64,000 nt of DNA from Streptosporangiaceae bacterium NEAU-GS5 (GCA_017592665.1 JAGFNW010000001.1:744001-808000), one strand, 5' to 3'; counted from the first letter of the stretch, positions 27,202-38,038 are shown. Notes: a model not told the origin generated them from the letters alone. Program-made: numbers and translations.

Positions 27202-27292
27202 TCATGCACGAATTCCCGCGGCCCTGGTCCCCGCTTTCGCGATCTTGCACCAACACGCTGAGCCGCGCAAAGGGAGAACTTGCATGATCACG
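27197..27292 (+). promoter_or_regulatory. 12-bp perfect inverted repeat spanning the cofD stop and fbiB start
   Basis: CGTGATCATGCA (27197-27208) contains the cofD stop codon; its exact reverse complement TGCATGATCACG (27281-27292) contains the fbiB ATG. In the mRNA the arms could pair across 72 nt and hide the fbiB start. Confidence 0.6.
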
Positions 27293-28549
27293 ATCTGGGG
27301 GGTTGAGGGGATCGGGGAGGTCGGGAGGGGCGATCGGGTTGGGGAATTGGTCCGCCGGGCCGTGGACGATCTTCGGGACGGGGATGTGGTGGTCGTCACG
27401 TCGAAGATCGTGAGTAAGGCAGAGGGGCAGGTCAGGAAGGCCGACGGGCGGGCGGAGGCGATCAGGGACGAGACCGTGCGGGTGGTCGCGCGGCGCGGGG
27501 AGACGGTGATCGCGGAGACGGCGCACGGGTTCGTGATGGCCGCCGCCGGCGTCGACGCGTCCAATACCGAGGCCGGGACGGTCTTGCTGCTCCCCCGCGA
27601 CCCGGACGCGTCGGCGCGCCGGATCCGCGAGGAGCTGCCCGCCAAAGTCGGCGTGATCATCTCGGACACCTTCGGGCGCCCCTGGCGGCACGGCCTCACC
27701 GACCTCGCCATCGGCGCCGCCGGCATCGCCCCCATCGACGACTTCCGCGGCCGGACCGACCCGTATGGCAATCCGCTCCAAGCCACGGTGACCGCGCTCA
27801 TCGACGAGATCGCGTCGGCGGCCGAGCTGGTGAAGGGGAAGCTCGCCGGTGTCCCGGTGGCGGTCGTGAGGGGGCTTGGGCATCTCGTCACCGAGGAGGA
27901 CGGGCCGGGGGTCACGTCGTTGATACGGCCCTCCGACGAGGACATGTTCCGCTACGGCTCGGCTGATGTGGTGTTCGCGCGGCGGACCATCCGGGAGTTC
28001 ACCGATGAGCCGGTCGATCCGGCCGCGGTCGAGCGCGCGGTGGCCGCGGCGATCTCGGCGCCGGCGCCGCATCACACCACGCCATGGCGGTTCGTCCTGC
28101 TCGAAAGCCAGAAATCCCGTACGACGCTGCTCGACGCCATGCGTGACGCCTGGATCGCGGATCTCACCAACGACGGCTTTTCACCAGAGTCGATCGCGAA
28201 ACGGGTAAAGCGTGGCGACGTGCTGAGGAACGCGCCTTATCTCGTGGTTCCCTGTCTCGTCATGGATGGGTCGCACACCTATCCGGACGACCGGCGCAAC
28301 GCCTCCGAGCGGGAGATGTTCGTCGTCGCGACCGGCGCCGGCGTGCAGAACCTCCTGGTCCAGCTGGCCGTCGAAGGGCTGGGCTCGGCCTGGGTGTCGT
28401 CCACGATGTTCTGCCGCGACGTCGTACGCGAGGTGCTCGACCTCCCGCAGACCTGGGATCCGATGGGCGCCGTGGCGATCGGCCACGCCGCGGCCCCGCC
28501 GCGCGACCGCCCGCCACGGGATCCGGCGGACTTCATTGCGCGGCGGTAG
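27284..28549 (+). CDS. fbiB: Coenzyme F420:L-glutamate ligase with nitroreductase-like domain (FbiB)
   Basis: 421 residues from ATG 27284, with GGGAG 9 nt upstream. Residues 1-230 are the CofE ligase domain ([11 protein letters not shown], then S-D-T-F-G-R-P-W-R-x-G); residues about 235-421 are the FMN-binding nitroreductase-fold domain (R-R-T-I-R-E-F-T, then P-x-P-H-H-T-x-P-W-R-F). The fused form is the actinobacterial type, which adds the glutamate tail and reduces dehydro-F420-0. Its 3' end overlaps the convergent VWA gene by 17 bp. Confidence 0.96.
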   Translation: MITIWGVEGIGEVGRGDRVGELVRRAVDDLRDGDVVVVTSKIVSKAEGQVRKADGRAEAIRDETVRVVARRGETVIAETAHGFVMAAAGVDASNTEAGTVLLLPRDPDASARRIREELPAKVGVIISDTFGRPWRHGLTDLAIGAAGIAPIDDFRGRTDPYGNPLQATVTALIDEIASAAELVKGKLAGVPVAVVRGLGHLVTEEDGPGVTSLIRPSDEDMFRYGSADVVFARRTIREFTDEPVDPAAVERAVAAAISAPAPHHTTPWRFVLLESQKSRTTLLDAMRDAWIADLTNDGFSPESIAKRVKRGDVLRNAPYLVVPCLVMDGSHTYPDDRRNASEREMFVVATGAGVQNLLVQLAVEGLGSAWVSSTMFCRDVVREVLDLPQTWDPMGAVAIGHAAAPPRDRPPRDPADFIARR

Positions 28550-30311
28550 TCCTCGGGCAGGTCGGGTTGCACAGCCGGCGGGCCAGCGCGGCCAGGAACA
28601 CGTCGATGATCTGGCCCGGCTGCTGGGCCACGTACAGCTGCCCGTTGGTCACCGAGGTGATCTCGTCGAGCGCCTTCTCGTCGGCCGCCTTGCCGAACGC
28701 GACCACGATGATCTGCACGGGTTTGTCAGGGTTCCACTCCTGGCGCAGCTTCTCCACGAGCGCCGAGCGTGAGATGCCGCGCCCGTCGTCCTGCCCGGCC
28801 GTGAGCAGCAGCAGCGAGTTGTTCATGAGCGGGTCGAAGTCCTTCGTCACCCGCTCGAAGCCGGTGAGGATGGAGTCGTAGAGGGAGCTGTCCTTGGACG
28901 GGAACGGCCGGATGCTGTCGGTCACGCGGACCAGGGCCGTGCGCCGGATCTCGTCCCCCTGGTCGGGCTTGACGATCGAGCCGAGGCTGACCAGTTCGCG
29001 GTAGTCCTTCCCGGCCGCGATGTCACGGGCGAAGTCCCAGACGCCGATGACGGTCTCGTTGGGGAACAGCTGCAATCCGATCTTGGCCGCCTTGATCGCC
29101 ACGTCCAGGCGGGTCTCCTTGGTGCCGCTGTGGATCGGCTCGGTGGTCTCCTTCGACACGTCCGCGAGGACGAGGATCCGCGACGGCGGGGCCAGCCGCG
29201 ACCACGCCTGCAGCGCCTCGTCGATCACCTCGGGGGTGATGGACGGCCGCGGCCGCGGGGCGATCGTCGGGATGTCGACCCCCGGTGAGAACGGCGGCTC
29301 CTTCCCGTCGGCCGTGCGGAATCCCTCGTGGCGTACCGCCTCCTGGACCGGCGCCGACCGCAGCCACCCGCCGAACAGCCGCGACCCGGCCGCGTGAAGC
29401 GGGTCGGAGGAGGTCACCACGTACGGATAGTCGAGGTTGATGGTGCCTTCCTTCGGCTGCAGCGCCACCAGCGGGCTGGCCAGGGCCGAGCGGTTGTGCT
29501 GCCACACCGACTGCTCGGGCACCACGACCACGGGACGCTTCCAGAACCCGGGCGCCTCGGCCGCGGCCAGCATGGTCCGGTAGTCGGGGGCCGACCCGGC
29601 CTGCGCCATCCGCACGAACGCCGTCAGGGCCTTGGAGTCGGGCCCGGCGATGTCGCGGGCGGCGGCCACCGTGGCGATGCCCGCGCCCGACACCGACGGA
29701 TCGGGGATGCGGACGATGTCCGGCTCCTGCTCGGTCGGCTCGAGCCGGCCGCGCACGGTCGCCGGGAACACCATGTCCCAGCTCATCTCGGTCCGCCCGG
29801 CCGCGAACCGCTGGGCCAGCGCCCGCGACGTCGCGAACACCAGCGGCGAGGTGGCCACCACGGTCTCGTCGGAGGCGATGTCCTGGGCGCCCTGCTTGCG
29901 CGCCAGCCGGATCCAGGCCGAGGAGTCGGCGATCCAGCCGTCGGGACGCTGCGGCAGGATCCCGGCCCGGTCGCCGATCAGCGTGCGGAGCACGGGGGCC
30001 GGCGGCTGCTCGGCCACCTGGACGAACACGCAGCGGCCCTCGACGGGCGTGTGGGTGGCGTTGAAGCCGTCGGCGGCGGCCATCACGGGGGGCGCGATGT
30101 CGACCGCGGCCGCCACGCTCACCAGGATCGGGTCACGCGCCGAGCACGTGCCGCCGGATCTGTTCAGGAACACCGCCACGCTCACGCCCGCCACGAGTAC
30201 GGCCAGCGCGCCTGACACCACGACGCGCTGCCTGGCCCTGCTGCGCCGCCGCTCCACGGTGAGAGAGGCCACGCGGTGACGACCGGACGGCAAGAATCGG
30301 GTTCCTTTCAC
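28533..30311 (-). CDS. Membrane-anchored solute-binding plus VWA domain protein
   Basis: 592 residues. A basic N-terminus and one helix (about 28-50) precede an extracellular region. Residues about 60-330 resemble a periplasmic-binding-protein-like domain (SBP_bac_11 type: [25 protein letters not shown]). Residues about 380-580 form a VWA domain whose metal-site motif is D-V-S-K-E instead of D-x-S-x-S, with L-L-T-A-G-Q-D-D as the later acidic loop. Metal binding may thus be weak. It sits between the F420 genes, but no link to F420 is evident. Confidence 0.83.
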   Translation of the reverse strand: MKGTRFLPSGRHRVASLTVERRRSRARQRVVVSGALAVLVAGVSVAVFLNRSGGTCSARDPILVSVAAAVDIAPPVMAAADGFNATHTPVEGRCVFVQVAEQPPAPVLRTLIGDRAGILPQRPDGWIADSSAWIRLARKQGAQDIASDETVVATSPLVFATSRALAQRFAAGRTEMSWDMVFPATVRGRLEPTEQEPDIVRIPDPSVSGAGIATVAAARDIAGPDSKALTAFVRMAQAGSAPDYRTMLAAAEAPGFWKRPVVVVPEQSVWQHNRSALASPLVALQPKEGTINLDYPYVVTSSDPLHAAGSRLFGGWLRSAPVQEAVRHEGFRTADGKEPPFSPGVDIPTIAPRPRPSITPEVIDEALQAWSRLAPPSRILVLADVSKETTEPIHSGTKETRLDVAIKAAKIGLQLFPNETVIGVWDFARDIAAGKDYRELVSLGSIVKPDQGDEIRRTALVRVTDSIRPFPSKDSSLYDSILTGFERVTKDFDPLMNNSLLLLTAGQDDGRGISRSALVEKLRQEWNPDKPVQIIVVAFGKAADEKALDEITSVTNGQLYVAQQPGQIIDVFLAALARRLCNPTCPRTTAAQ

Positions 30312-30341
30312 GTCCCCCAGATTGTGTTACGCACAAGTAGC

Positions 30342-32900
30342 TTAACTGCGAATATCGACAGTTGTTATAACAACCTGACGTCGGACGCTCCGGCAGACGC
30401 CGTCGCTCCGTTGGGCCGCGGCCGTCCGCTCCTCGTCGGGGATCCCGTACGACGTGGTCCGCTGGCGCAGCGGACGTCCGGTCGGCGCGACCATGGCGGC
30501 GATCTCGCTGATCGTCTTGTACGAGCCGTTCTCGGAGCCGGCCATCCGGCTGATGGTCTCCTCCATGAGCGTGCCGCCCAGGTCGTTGACGCCGCCGGAG
30601 AGCACGGCCCGGCACAGGTCGTCGCGCAGCTTGACCCACGAGCACTGGATGTTGGCGATGGCGCCGTGCAGCATGATCCGGGCGAGCGCGTGGACGGCGC
30701 GGTTCTCGGCCGCGGTCGGCCCCGGCCGGGCCACGCCGGCGAGGTAGATCGGTGCGCTGTGGTGCACGAACGGCAGCAGCACGAACTCGCTGAACCCGCC
30801 CGTCTCCTCCTGGATCCTGCGGATCAGCCGGATGTGCCGCGCCCAGTGCATGTGGGTGTCCACGTGGCCGTACATCATGGTCGACGTCGTCGGAATGCCC
30901 AGCTTGTGCGCGGTCGTGATGACATCGACCCAATCCTTGGCCGGCAGCTTGCCCTTCGTGAGCACCCAGCGGACGTCGTCGTCGAGGATCTCGGCGGCCG
31001 TGCCGGGCAGCGAGTCCACGCCCGCCTCGCGCGCCGCGGTCAGCCAATCCTCAAGCGACAGCCCGGTCCTCGCCACGCCGTTGACGACCTCCATCGGCGA
31101 GAACGCGTGCACGTGGATGTCCGGCGTCCGCTCCTTGATCGCACGAGCCAGGTCGAAGTAGGCAGTGCCGGGCAGGTCGGGATGGATCCCGCCCTGCATG
31201 CACACCTCGGTCGCGCCCGCCTCCCACGCCTCGGCCGCGCGGTCGGCGACCTCGGACAACGACAGCGTGTACGCGTCGGCGTCGGTCCTGCGCTGGGCGA
31301 ACGCGCAGAACCGGCAGCCGGTGTAGCAGACGTTGGTGAAGTTGATGTTCCGGTTGACGACGTAGGTGACCTCGTCTCCCGCCGCCTCGCGGCGCAGCCC
31401 GTCGGCGAGCGTGGCGAGCTCGTCCAGCCCGTCGCCGTCGAGGCCGAGCAGCGCGACGGCCTGATCGTCGGTCAGGCCGCGCGGGTCCCGCTCGGCCTGC
31501 CGCAGCGCCTCACGGACGTCCGCGCCGACGGCCGAGTCGAATGTGGGCAGCCGGTCGCGCAGCGCGTCCCAGTCGCCGTAGACGTCGTCGAAGTCGTCGC
31601 GCCGGTCGCTCGTGCGGCCCTCGGTGTCGACCTTCACGTGCAGGTCGGTCCGCCCTGCCGAGACGAACCCGCCGTCCGGCTCCTGCCAGGGCATCCCGTA
31701 CGGCAGGACGTCGCGGGCGAGCCCCGTGTCCGGGTCGGCGAGCGCGGCGACGTGCGCGCTCACACGCGGATCGAGCCACGGCTCGCCCTTGAGGGCGTAC
31801 TCCGGATAGATCGTGAGCCGTTCCCTCAGCTGGAAGCCGGCGGCCTCGGTGCGGGCGGCCAGGTCGTCGATCTGCGGCCAGGGGCGTTCGGGGTTGACGT
31901 GGTCGGGCGTCAGCGGCGACACCCCGCCCCAGTCGTCGATCCCGGCCCGGATCATCAGCGCGTATTCGTCGCCGATGAGGTTGGGCGGGGCCTGCACACG
32001 CGCCCGGGCTCCGAGGACGAGCCGGGTGACGGCGATGGTCGCGGCCAGTTCATGCAGGTCGGCGTCGGGCATGCCGCGCATGGCCGTGTCCGGCTTGGCG
32101 CGGAAGTTCTGGACGATGACCTCCTGGATCCCGCCGTACTCGCGCGCGACCCGCCGGATCGCGAAGATCGACTCGGCCCTGTCCTCGACGGTCTCGCCGA
32201 TGCCGATGAGGATGCCCGTGGTGAACGGCACGTTCGAGCGCCCGGCGTCCTCCAGGACGCGCAGCCGCACGGCCGGGTCCTTGTCGGGCGAGCCGTAGTG
32301 GGCGCCGCCCTTCTCGGTGAACAGCCGGGTCGACGTGGTCTCCAGCATCATCCCCATCGAGGGCGCGACCGGCTTGAGCCGCTGCAGGTCGCGCCAGGTC
32401 ATCACGCCCGGGTTGAGGTGCGGCAGCAGCCCGGTCTCCTCCAGCACGCGTACGGCCATGGCCCGCACGTAGGACAGCGTGTCGTCGTATCCACGCTCGT
32501 CCAGCCACGCGCGGGCCTGATGCCAGCGCTCCTCGGGCCGGTCGCCGAGCGTGAACAGCGCCTCCTTGCACCCGAGGGCGGCCCCCTGCCGGGCGATCTC
32601 CAGGACCTCGTCGGGGCTCAGGAACGGGCTGTCCAGTTTGTGCGGCGACGTGGCGAACGTGCAGTATCCACACCGATCCCGGCACAGCCGGGTCAGCGGG
32701 ATGAACACCTTGCGGCTGTAGGTCACCACGCCCGGCCGACCGGCCGCCATCAGCCCGGCGTCCCTGACCCGGGAGGCGTGGTCGAGCAGCAGGTCGAGAT
32801 CGTCCCCACGCGCCCCGAGCAGCACGGCCGCCTCGGCGACGTCTAGGGCCTTGCCATCCCGGGCCCGGGCCAACGCCCTGCGCATCGCGTTATCCGACAT
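30342..32900 (-). CDS. fbiC: FO synthase, fused CofG-CofH (FbiC)
   Basis: 852 residues. Two radical-SAM domains are fused: the CofG half has its 4Fe-4S motif C73-x3-C77-x2-C80 (C-R-D-R-C-G-Y-C) and the CofH half has C525-x3-C529-x2-C532 (C-Y-T-G-C-R-F-C). Together they join tyrosine and a diaminouracil to make the deazaflavin Fo, the F420 chromophore. The ATG ([10 protein letters not shown]) gives the normal length; the last 25 or so residues after the R-Q-R-T-T-S-Y-G motif are an atypical extension. Its proximity to cofD-fbiB places three F420 genes within 7 kb. Confidence 0.96.
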   Translation of the reverse strand: MSDNAMRRALARARDGKALDVAEAAVLLGARGDDLDLLLDHASRVRDAGLMAAGRPGVVTYSRKVFIPLTRLCRDRCGYCTFATSPHKLDSPFLSPDEVLEIARQGAALGCKEALFTLGDRPEERWHQARAWLDERGYDDTLSYVRAMAVRVLEETGLLPHLNPGVMTWRDLQRLKPVAPSMGMMLETTSTRLFTEKGGAHYGSPDKDPAVRLRVLEDAGRSNVPFTTGILIGIGETVEDRAESIFAIRRVAREYGGIQEVIVQNFRAKPDTAMRGMPDADLHELAATIAVTRLVLGARARVQAPPNLIGDEYALMIRAGIDDWGGVSPLTPDHVNPERPWPQIDDLAARTEAAGFQLRERLTIYPEYALKGEPWLDPRVSAHVAALADPDTGLARDVLPYGMPWQEPDGGFVSAGRTDLHVKVDTEGRTSDRRDDFDDVYGDWDALRDRLPTFDSAVGADVREALRQAERDPRGLTDDQAVALLGLDGDGLDELATLADGLRREAAGDEVTYVVNRNINFTNVCYTGCRFCAFAQRRTDADAYTLSLSEVADRAAEAWEAGATEVCMQGGIHPDLPGTAYFDLARAIKERTPDIHVHAFSPMEVVNGVARTGLSLEDWLTAAREAGVDSLPGTAAEILDDDVRWVLTKGKLPAKDWVDVITTAHKLGIPTTSTMMYGHVDTHMHWARHIRLIRRIQEETGGFSEFVLLPFVHHSAPIYLAGVARPGPTAAENRAVHALARIMLHGAIANIQCSWVKLRDDLCRAVLSGGVNDLGGTLMEETISRMAGSENGSYKTISEIAAMVAPTGRPLRQRTTSYGIPDEERTAAAQRSDGVCRSVRRQVVITTVDIRS

Positions 32901-32920
32901 ACCGGGCACACTACCGAGCG

Positions 32921-33844
32921 TCAAAATGCCCGGTAGTCGCGGGCGGCCATCCGGGGGCCGCGCTTGGGCGGCCGGACGCCGCTCAGCTCGATCAGGCGCA
33001 CCACCCGATGCCGGTGGCCGCGGAACGGCTCCAGCAGCTCGATCATGGCCGCGTCGTCGCCTTTGACCCCGGTCAGGGCGTACGTGACGATGCCCGGCAG
33101 ATGGAAGTCGCCGATGCTCGGCGCGTCGGGCGCGCCGTGCGCCCGCTGCCTGATCTCGGCCGACGTCCAGATCCCGATGCCGGGAAGGGCCCGCAGCAGG
33201 TCGTCGGCATCCTCGGGCGCGGCGGCCTCCAGTTTGGCGGCGTGCAGCGCCGCGTTGAGGATCGTCCTCGCGCGTACGGCCTCGGCCCCGGCCCGATGCC
33301 AGTCCCACGAGGGGACCCGCCGCCAGACCTCGGGCGACGGAATGACCTTCATCCCGAGCGGCGCCGGCCCCGGCGCCACCTCGCCGTAGCGGCGGACGAG
33401 CCAGCTCCAGGCCCGCCACGCCTCCTGGCCGACCACCTTCTGCTCCAGCACGGCTGGAACGAGCGCCTCGAAGACCAGACCCGCGCGGCCGAGCCGCATC
33501 CCCGGCGCGCGCCGCCAGAGCTCGGCCACGTAGTCGCCGGAGTGGGTGCCACGCGTCCGTTCGAGCACGTCCAGGAATCCGGCCACGTCGTCGTCGGCCC
33601 CCATCAGAGCCGGGAGCGTGTCGAGCAGCCACGGCGCGCCGGGCCCCCAGGCCGCGCCACGCACCTCGCCGCCCCGGACCGTGATGCGGAGCGTGCCGGG
33701 CCCCTCAGGCGTACGGCAGGCCCTCCAGACGGCGCCGTCGGGGGCGCGCCGCCACGCCGGGTCATAGCCGCCGTGCCGATGCGGGGAAAGGACGAGACCC
33801 ACATCGAGGGGTCCGTCCGGTCGCCACACCCGCTCGGCGGTCAC
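32921..33844 (-). CDS. DNA-3-methyladenine glycosylase-like (AlkA/HhH-GPD) protein
   Basis: 307 residues from GTG 33844. The helix-hairpin-helix L-P-G-I-G-I-W-T-S and the downstream catalytic aspartate in I-G-D-F-H-L (about residues 245-250) define the HhH-GPD family; the N-terminal beta domain (W-R-P-D-G-P-L-D) is AlkA-like. It should remove alkylated bases in base-excision repair. A GTG at 33880 would add 12 residues but overlap the sugar nucleotidyltransferase gene by 31 bp. I saw no fused methyltransferase or Ada domain. Confidence 0.87.
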   Translation of the reverse strand: MTAERVWRPDGPLDVGLVLSPHRHGGYDPAWRRAPDGAVWRACRTPEGPGTLRITVRGGEVRGAAWGPGAPWLLDTLPALMGADDDVAGFLDVLERTRGTHSGDYVAELWRRAPGMRLGRAGLVFEALVPAVLEQKVVGQEAWRAWSWLVRRYGEVAPGPAPLGMKVIPSPEVWRRVPSWDWHRAGAEAVRARTILNAALHAAKLEAAAPEDADDLLRALPGIGIWTSAEIRQRAHGAPDAPSIGDFHLPGIVTYALTGVKGDDAAMIELLEPFRGHRHRVVRLIELSGVRPPKRGPRMAARDYRAF

Positions 33845-33849
33845 CGGTC

Positions 33850-34959
33850 TTAAATGTCGCTCGAGAAGCGCACGGAACACTCGGGCAGCGCGACGTCAGG
33901 CCACACGCGCGCGCCGGCGGCCAGCTCGTTGCCCGATCCGACCACGGCCCGGTCGCCGATCACGACGTCCCGCAGCACGGCGCCCGGATCGATCCGCGCC
34001 CCGATGCCGACCACCGAGTCTTCGACGATGGCCCCGGTCGCGACCGCGCAGTCGTCGGCCAGCACGCTGCCCCGCACGAGCGCCCCCGACTCGACCACGG
34101 CGCGCGCCCCGACCACGGTCCCCCCGGACACCTTGGCCTCGGGCGACACCGTGGCCCCGGACAGCAGCAGCGACTCACCCACCGGGCCCGGCAGGGCCGG
34201 GGACTCCAGCCGCCCGAGGACCAGATCGCGCGACCCCTGGACGAAGGCCGCGGGGGTGCCCACATCAAGCCAGTAGGTCGAGTCGGCGTAGCCCAGCACG
34301 GGCGCGCCGGCCTCGATCAGCCCAGGGAACGTCTCACGCTCGACCGAGACGACCTCGCCGTCCGGGATCGAGTCGATCACCGAACGCTGGAACACGTAGC
34401 ACCCGGCGTTGATCCGGTTGGTGACCGGGTTGAGGGTCTTCTCCAGGAAGGCCGTGACCCGGCCCTCCCGGTCGGTCGGCACGCACCCGAACCGCGACGG
34501 GTCGGCGACCTCGGTCAGATGCAGGGTGACGGCGGCGCCGCGCGACCTGTGCAGGGCGACCTGGGCGGCGATGTCGTGCCCTGACAGGATGTCGCCGTTG
34601 AGGACGAGCACCGGCGCGTCGGGCGGCGACTTCAGGGCCTTGGCCGCGTTGCGGATGGCCCCGCCCGTGCCGAGCGGGCTGTCCTCCGTCACGTAAACGA
34701 TCTCGAGCCCGAAGGCGGAGCCGTCGCCGAACGCGTCGGCGAACATCGACGCCCGGTAGGACGTGGCGAAGACGATCCGGCGGACGCCGTAGGCATGCGC
34801 CTTCGCGAGCTGGTGCGCCAGGAACGGCACTCCGGCCGTGGGCAGCAGAGGCTTCGGGGTGAACAGCGTCAGCGGCCGCAGCCGCGTGCCCTGTCCCCCG
34901 ACCAGCAATATGGCCTCAAGCCCTGGTTTCCCAAAACCAAGCAAAGAACCGTCCCTCAC
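33850..34959 (-). CDS. Sugar-1-phosphate nucleotidyltransferase, probably mannose-1-phosphate guanylyltransferase
   Basis: 369 residues. The nucleotidyltransferase domain starts with L-V-G-G-Q-G-T-R-L-R-P-L-T and has the metal-binding L-N-G-D-I-L and F-L-E-K motifs; residues about 255-369 form a left-handed beta-helix of hexapeptide-like repeats (S-G-A-T-V, G-G-T-V-V-G, G-A-I-V-E-D). The same architecture occurs in the mycobacterial gene next to fbiA-fbiB (Rv3264c, GDP-mannose synthesis), so mannose-1-phosphate is the best guess. A TAGCCT box 7 nt before GTG 34959 supports this start. Confidence 0.85.
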   Translation of the reverse strand: MRDGSLLGFGKPGLEAILLVGGQGTRLRPLTLFTPKPLLPTAGVPFLAHQLAKAHAYGVRRIVFATSYRASMFADAFGDGSAFGLEIVYVTEDSPLGTGGAIRNAAKALKSPPDAPVLVLNGDILSGHDIAAQVALHRSRGAAVTLHLTEVADPSRFGCVPTDREGRVTAFLEKTLNPVTNRINAGCYVFQRSVIDSIPDGEVVSVERETFPGLIEAGAPVLGYADSTYWLDVGTPAAFVQGSRDLVLGRLESPALPGPVGESLLLSGATVSPEAKVSGGTVVGARAVVESGALVRGSVLADDCAVATGAIVEDSVVGIGARIDPGAVLRDVVIGDRAVVGSGNELAAGARVWPDVALPECSVRFSSDI

Positions 34960-34966
34960 ATCGGTG

Positions 34967-34972
34967 AGGCTA
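34967..34972 (-). promoter_or_regulatory. Candidate -10 element, leaderless nucleotidyltransferase transcript
   Basis: Minus-strand TAGCCT, 7 nt before GTG 34959, overlapping the end of the upstream glycosyltransferase gene. The same hexamer recurs before genes at 38086 and 40967. Confidence 0.42.
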
Positions 34973-34974
34973 GC

Positions 34975-36102
34975 CTACGGTTCTACTGCCCGGCGGTATG
35001 ACACCATGTGCGCCTCGGCGGAGATATCCCAGGTGAATTCTTTCGCACGGGCGGGACCAGCGATCATGAGGGCCTCCCGGCGGGCCGGTGAGCCGATCAG
35101 TGTGCGCAGCGCCATCGCGATGCTCGCGGTGTCCGGCTCGGTGTAGGCGACCGCGTCGCCGCCCACTTCGGGCAGCGAGGAGCGGTGCGTGGTGAGCACG
35201 GGCGCGCCGCAGGCCATGGCCTCGAGCACCGGCAGGCCGAAGCCCTCGCCGCGCGAGGTCAGCGCCACGACCAGCGCGCCACCGAGGAAGCCGGACAGCT
35301 CAGCGAAGGGCAGATAGCCGGGGCGGACCACCCGGATGTCGGGCGGCAGTCCGGCGACCGCGGCGGCTACCTCGTCGTCCGAGCACGGGCCTCCGGCCAG
35401 CACCAGCACCGGCGGCTCCGGCATGCCGGCGACCGCGCGGGCGAAGCCGCGGACCAGATTCGGAACGTTCTTACGCGGTTCGAGCGCGCCGAGGAACGCG
35501 ATGTAGGGACGGCCGCGCAAATACAGCCGGTCGGCCACCCGGGCCGTCTCACGTGGGGAGGGCCGGTGGAACAGCTCGGGGTCGACGCCGTGATAGGCGA
35601 CGTCGATCATCGTGGGGTCGGCGGACAGGACGCGGACCAGCTCGTCGCGGGTGGCCTTGGACGGCACCACGATCCTGGCGGCATGCCGGACCGAGGTCCG
35701 CGTGGCCGACCGGACGAACGCGGCCTTCTCGTCGGTGTGCTGGTCGGGCTCGGTGAACCAGCTGAGGTCGTGCACCGTGACGACCGTGGGCAGGCCGGAG
35801 CCGAGCGGCATCGAGTAGTGCGGAGCGTGGATGACCTGGGCCCCGACCTGGCGTGCGATGACCGGGATGCCGGTCTGCTCCCACACGAGACGGGCCCCGC
35901 GGTTGGTGATGGCGGGCGGCCCGGGAAGGATCCGCGCCGCCGGAGCGAGCTTGCCGTACCGCTCGGCGTCGGATCGCTGGCAGGCGACGGCGAGGTCGGC
36001 GCCGGCCCGGTCGAGAGCGGCGACGAGTCCGTCGACATACCTGATCAAGGCACCGCGGTCGGCCGAGACCGCCACGGCGTCGACGAGCACTCGAGGTGTC
36101 AA
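34975..36102 (-). CDS. GT4-family glycosyltransferase
   Basis: 375 residues. A GT-B enzyme with D-R-G-A-L-I-R-Y near the N-terminus, T-V-H-D-L-S-W-F at about 112, F-L-G-A-L-E-P-R-K-N at the start of the C-terminal domain, and the nucleotide-sugar motif E-G-F-G-L-P-V-L-E-A-M-A-C-G-A-P-V near 285-300, which includes the conserved glutamate pair. Mannosyl- or related transfer to a cytosolic lipid-linked acceptor is plausible given the GDP-mannose gene next to it. The start is TTG 36102 with AGAGGAG about 11 nt upstream; GTG 36090 is an alternative. Confidence 0.88.
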   Translation of the reverse strand: MTPRVLVDAVAVSADRGALIRYVDGLVAALDRAGADLAVACQRSDAERYGKLAPAARILPGPPAITNRGARLVWEQTGIPVIARQVGAQVIHAPHYSMPLGSGLPTVVTVHDLSWFTEPDQHTDEKAAFVRSATRTSVRHAARIVVPSKATRDELVRVLSADPTMIDVAYHGVDPELFHRPSPRETARVADRLYLRGRPYIAFLGALEPRKNVPNLVRGFARAVAGMPEPPVLVLAGGPCSDDEVAAAVAGLPPDIRVVRPGYLPFAELSGFLGGALVVALTSRGEGFGLPVLEAMACGAPVLTTHRSSLPEVGGDAVAYTEPDTASIAMALRTLIGSPARREALMIAGPARAKEFTWDISAEAHMVSYRRAVEP

Positions 36103-36285
36103 GGAAGATCGCTCTCCTCTCGCGGATCCGTCTGGACGGACCCGTACCGGCGAGGAAGACCCTCCTTACGACGCGCGGGGGGAAGGGCCCCCGGGTCCTC
36201 CTCCACTGTTCACTCTATGGCGACAATCCCCTGAAACGTGAGTAAATTCACATCATTGGAACGAGCTCGGACACGGATTCCGTGG

Positions 36286-37212
36286 CTATTCCACGGTTTC
36301 GGTGACATTGACGCGCTTTTTCGTGACTGCTCCCGCAATGGCGGCGCACACGAAATCGCCCACCGAGACGATCAGCCGCGAGCACAGCGCCGCCGCGATG
36401 GCCGACCCTCGGTCGAGCACCGGCGCGAGCGCCGCGACCATGGCCACCTCTCGCACCCCTGCCCCCGCGGGCGCGATCACAACCAGGAATCCCAGACACC
36501 ACGCGAGCGCGAACGCGCCGCAGCTCAGCAGCGCCGCCTGCCACCCCGAGGCCCCGAGACCGTGGACGATGATCGCGAGGTGTATTCCGTACGCGAGCCA
36601 GCCGGCGAACGCCCATCCGGTCGAGGTCACGATGCCGCGGCGAGTGAGCGGCGTGGGCAGCGGCGGCTTGCGCGCGAGCCGGAGGGCCTTGTTGATCGCC
36701 CAGTTGACCACGCCCGGCTGGAGCCCGGCCACCAGCACCGGGATGAGCAGGAGCAGCCATCCGTATTGGGACACCGAGTCGCCGGCCAGCAAGGGCAGCG
36801 TGGCCAGCGCGACCGTCAGCCCGCTGGCCAGATAAATGGGATATGTCAGAAAGAAGGCGGAGGCGCTCCGCGTACGTGGAATGCCGTGATCGCGGCCCAT
36901 CTCCATCTGGGCGAGCACCGGCCAGAGCGAGCCGGGAATGTACTTGCCGAGCTGGCCCACGAAGAAGATCCGCGCGGCGTCCGGGAAGCGCAGCGGCGAG
37001 CCGAGGTCGGCCAGCAGCGCGCGCCACATGAGCATGCCCGCGATCAGCGCACCCACGACGGCGATCAGCGAAGCGGCCAGCTCGAACCACGACAGCCGGG
37101 CGAAGGCGTCCGTGACCGCCGACCACTGCCCGGCCACCGCCCAGACGCCGAAGCCGATCGCGATCAGCAGGAAGCCGTAGCGGACGACCTTCTTGGCCGG
37201 CGGCCCTTTCAC
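36286..37212 (-). CDS. Flippase-like (LPG synthase TM, UPF0104/AglD type) membrane protein
   Basis: 308 residues from GTG 37212, overlapping the methyltransferase stop (GTGA). Seven to eight hydrophobic helices and the signature F-V-G-Q-L-G-K-Y-I-P-G-S-L-W-P in the second loop identify the lysylphosphatidylglycerol-synthase transmembrane family. It lacks the catalytic aminoacyl-transfer domain, so lysinylation of lipids is not expected; stand-alone members are thought to be glycolipid flippases or polyprenol-sugar helpers. A paralogue lies on the other side of the methyltransferase. Confidence 0.85.
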   Translation of the reverse strand: MKGPPAKKVVRYGFLLIAIGFGVWAVAGQWSAVTDAFARLSWFELAASLIAVVGALIAGMLMWRALLADLGSPLRFPDAARIFFVGQLGKYIPGSLWPVLAQMEMGRDHGIPRTRSASAFFLTYPIYLASGLTVALATLPLLAGDSVSQYGWLLLLIPVLVAGLQPGVVNWAINKALRLARKPPLPTPLTRRGIVTSTGWAFAGWLAYGIHLAIIVHGLGASGWQAALLSCGAFALAWCLGFLVVIAPAGAGVREVAMVAALAPVLDRGSAIAAALCSRLIVSVGDFVCAAIAGAVTKKRVNVTETVE

Positions 37213-38030
37213 TGGACGCGTTCGGGCGGCTGGGGCAGCGCGGGGCCCTGCGGGCGCGTAGGCCGCTTGGTGGCCACCCACAGGTAGGTCGGGACCACCG
37301 GGAGCAGCGCCTTCAGCGCAGCGCGCGGAGCCTGCTCGAGCGCCTGCTTGGCGACCCGGCCGATCGCGCCGGGGAACAGCTCTCCCCCGGCGAACCGGTC
37401 GGGCGCGGCCAGCACGGGGAACGTGTAGTCCCACACGTGGAAGTCGCGCAGCATCCGCCGCAGCCCGGGGCGGGTGCGGAAGCGCTCGTAGTAGCGCTCG
37501 GCGCGGCCCGTGGCGCGCACGTAGCGATCGGCGGCCCCAGCCGGCAGGTAGGACAGGAACGGCAGCTTGTAGTGCGGCTCCATCACGCCGAGCCGATTGC
37601 CCAGCCCGAGGTAGAGCACGCCCTCGTCGGACAGGACCCGGTGCATGTCGGCGACCACGGCGTCGGGGTCGACAACGTGCTCGTAGATGTGGTTGAACAC
37701 CAGGACGTCGACCGACCCGTCGGGGAACGGCAGCCGTGAGCCGTCGCCGCAGACGAACGCGACCCGCTCGCCGAACCGCGCCGCCGCCTTGCGCAGGCCT
37801 GGGACGTCGATGTCGATGCCGAGCGTGTGGCTCGCGCCGGCTCCGGCGAGCTCGTCGGCGATGAACCCGGCCGAGCAGCCCACGTCGGCGACAGTCAACC
37901 CGCTCAGGTCGTCGCGTCCCAGGAAGTGGCGGAGCACCGCGATGATCTTCGCGGCCTTCCTGCGGCGCTTGGCCTCGTCGAGCATGGCCGACTGGAACTC
38001 CGAATACTCCAGCTGCGCCTCGCGACTCAT
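37209..38030 (-). CDS. Class I SAM-dependent methyltransferase
   Basis: 273 residues from ATG 38030. Motif I V-A-D-V-G-C-S-A-G is at about 48-56, the acidic ribose-binding D-I-D at about 72-74, and motif II-III F-N-H-I-Y-E-H-V-V-D-P-D follows. The C-terminal half has conserved aromatic residues (H-V-W-D-Y-T-F-P), as in sugar or lipid-linked-glycan methyltransferases, but the acceptor is not identifiable. It is flanked by two flippase-like genes and glycosyltransferases, suggesting glycan capping. Confidence 0.87.
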   Translation of the reverse strand: MSREAQLEYSEFQSAMLDEAKRRRKAAKIIAVLRHFLGRDDLSGLTVADVGCSAGFIADELAGAGASHTLGIDIDVPGLRKAAARFGERVAFVCGDGSRLPFPDGSVDVLVFNHIYEHVVDPDAVVADMHRVLSDEGVLYLGLGNRLGVMEPHYKLPFLSYLPAGAADRYVRATGRAERYYERFRTRPGLRRMLRDFHVWDYTFPVLAAPDRFAGGELFPGAIGRVAKQALEQAPRAALKALLPVVPTYLWVATKRPTRPQGPALPQPPERVQ

Positions 38031-38038
38031 GACGTTCA

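Noticed and set aside
36097-36102. Perfect TTGACA on the minus strand as a -35 box
   Set aside because: It overlaps the TTG start of the GT4 gene and no suitable -10 box follows; probably chance.
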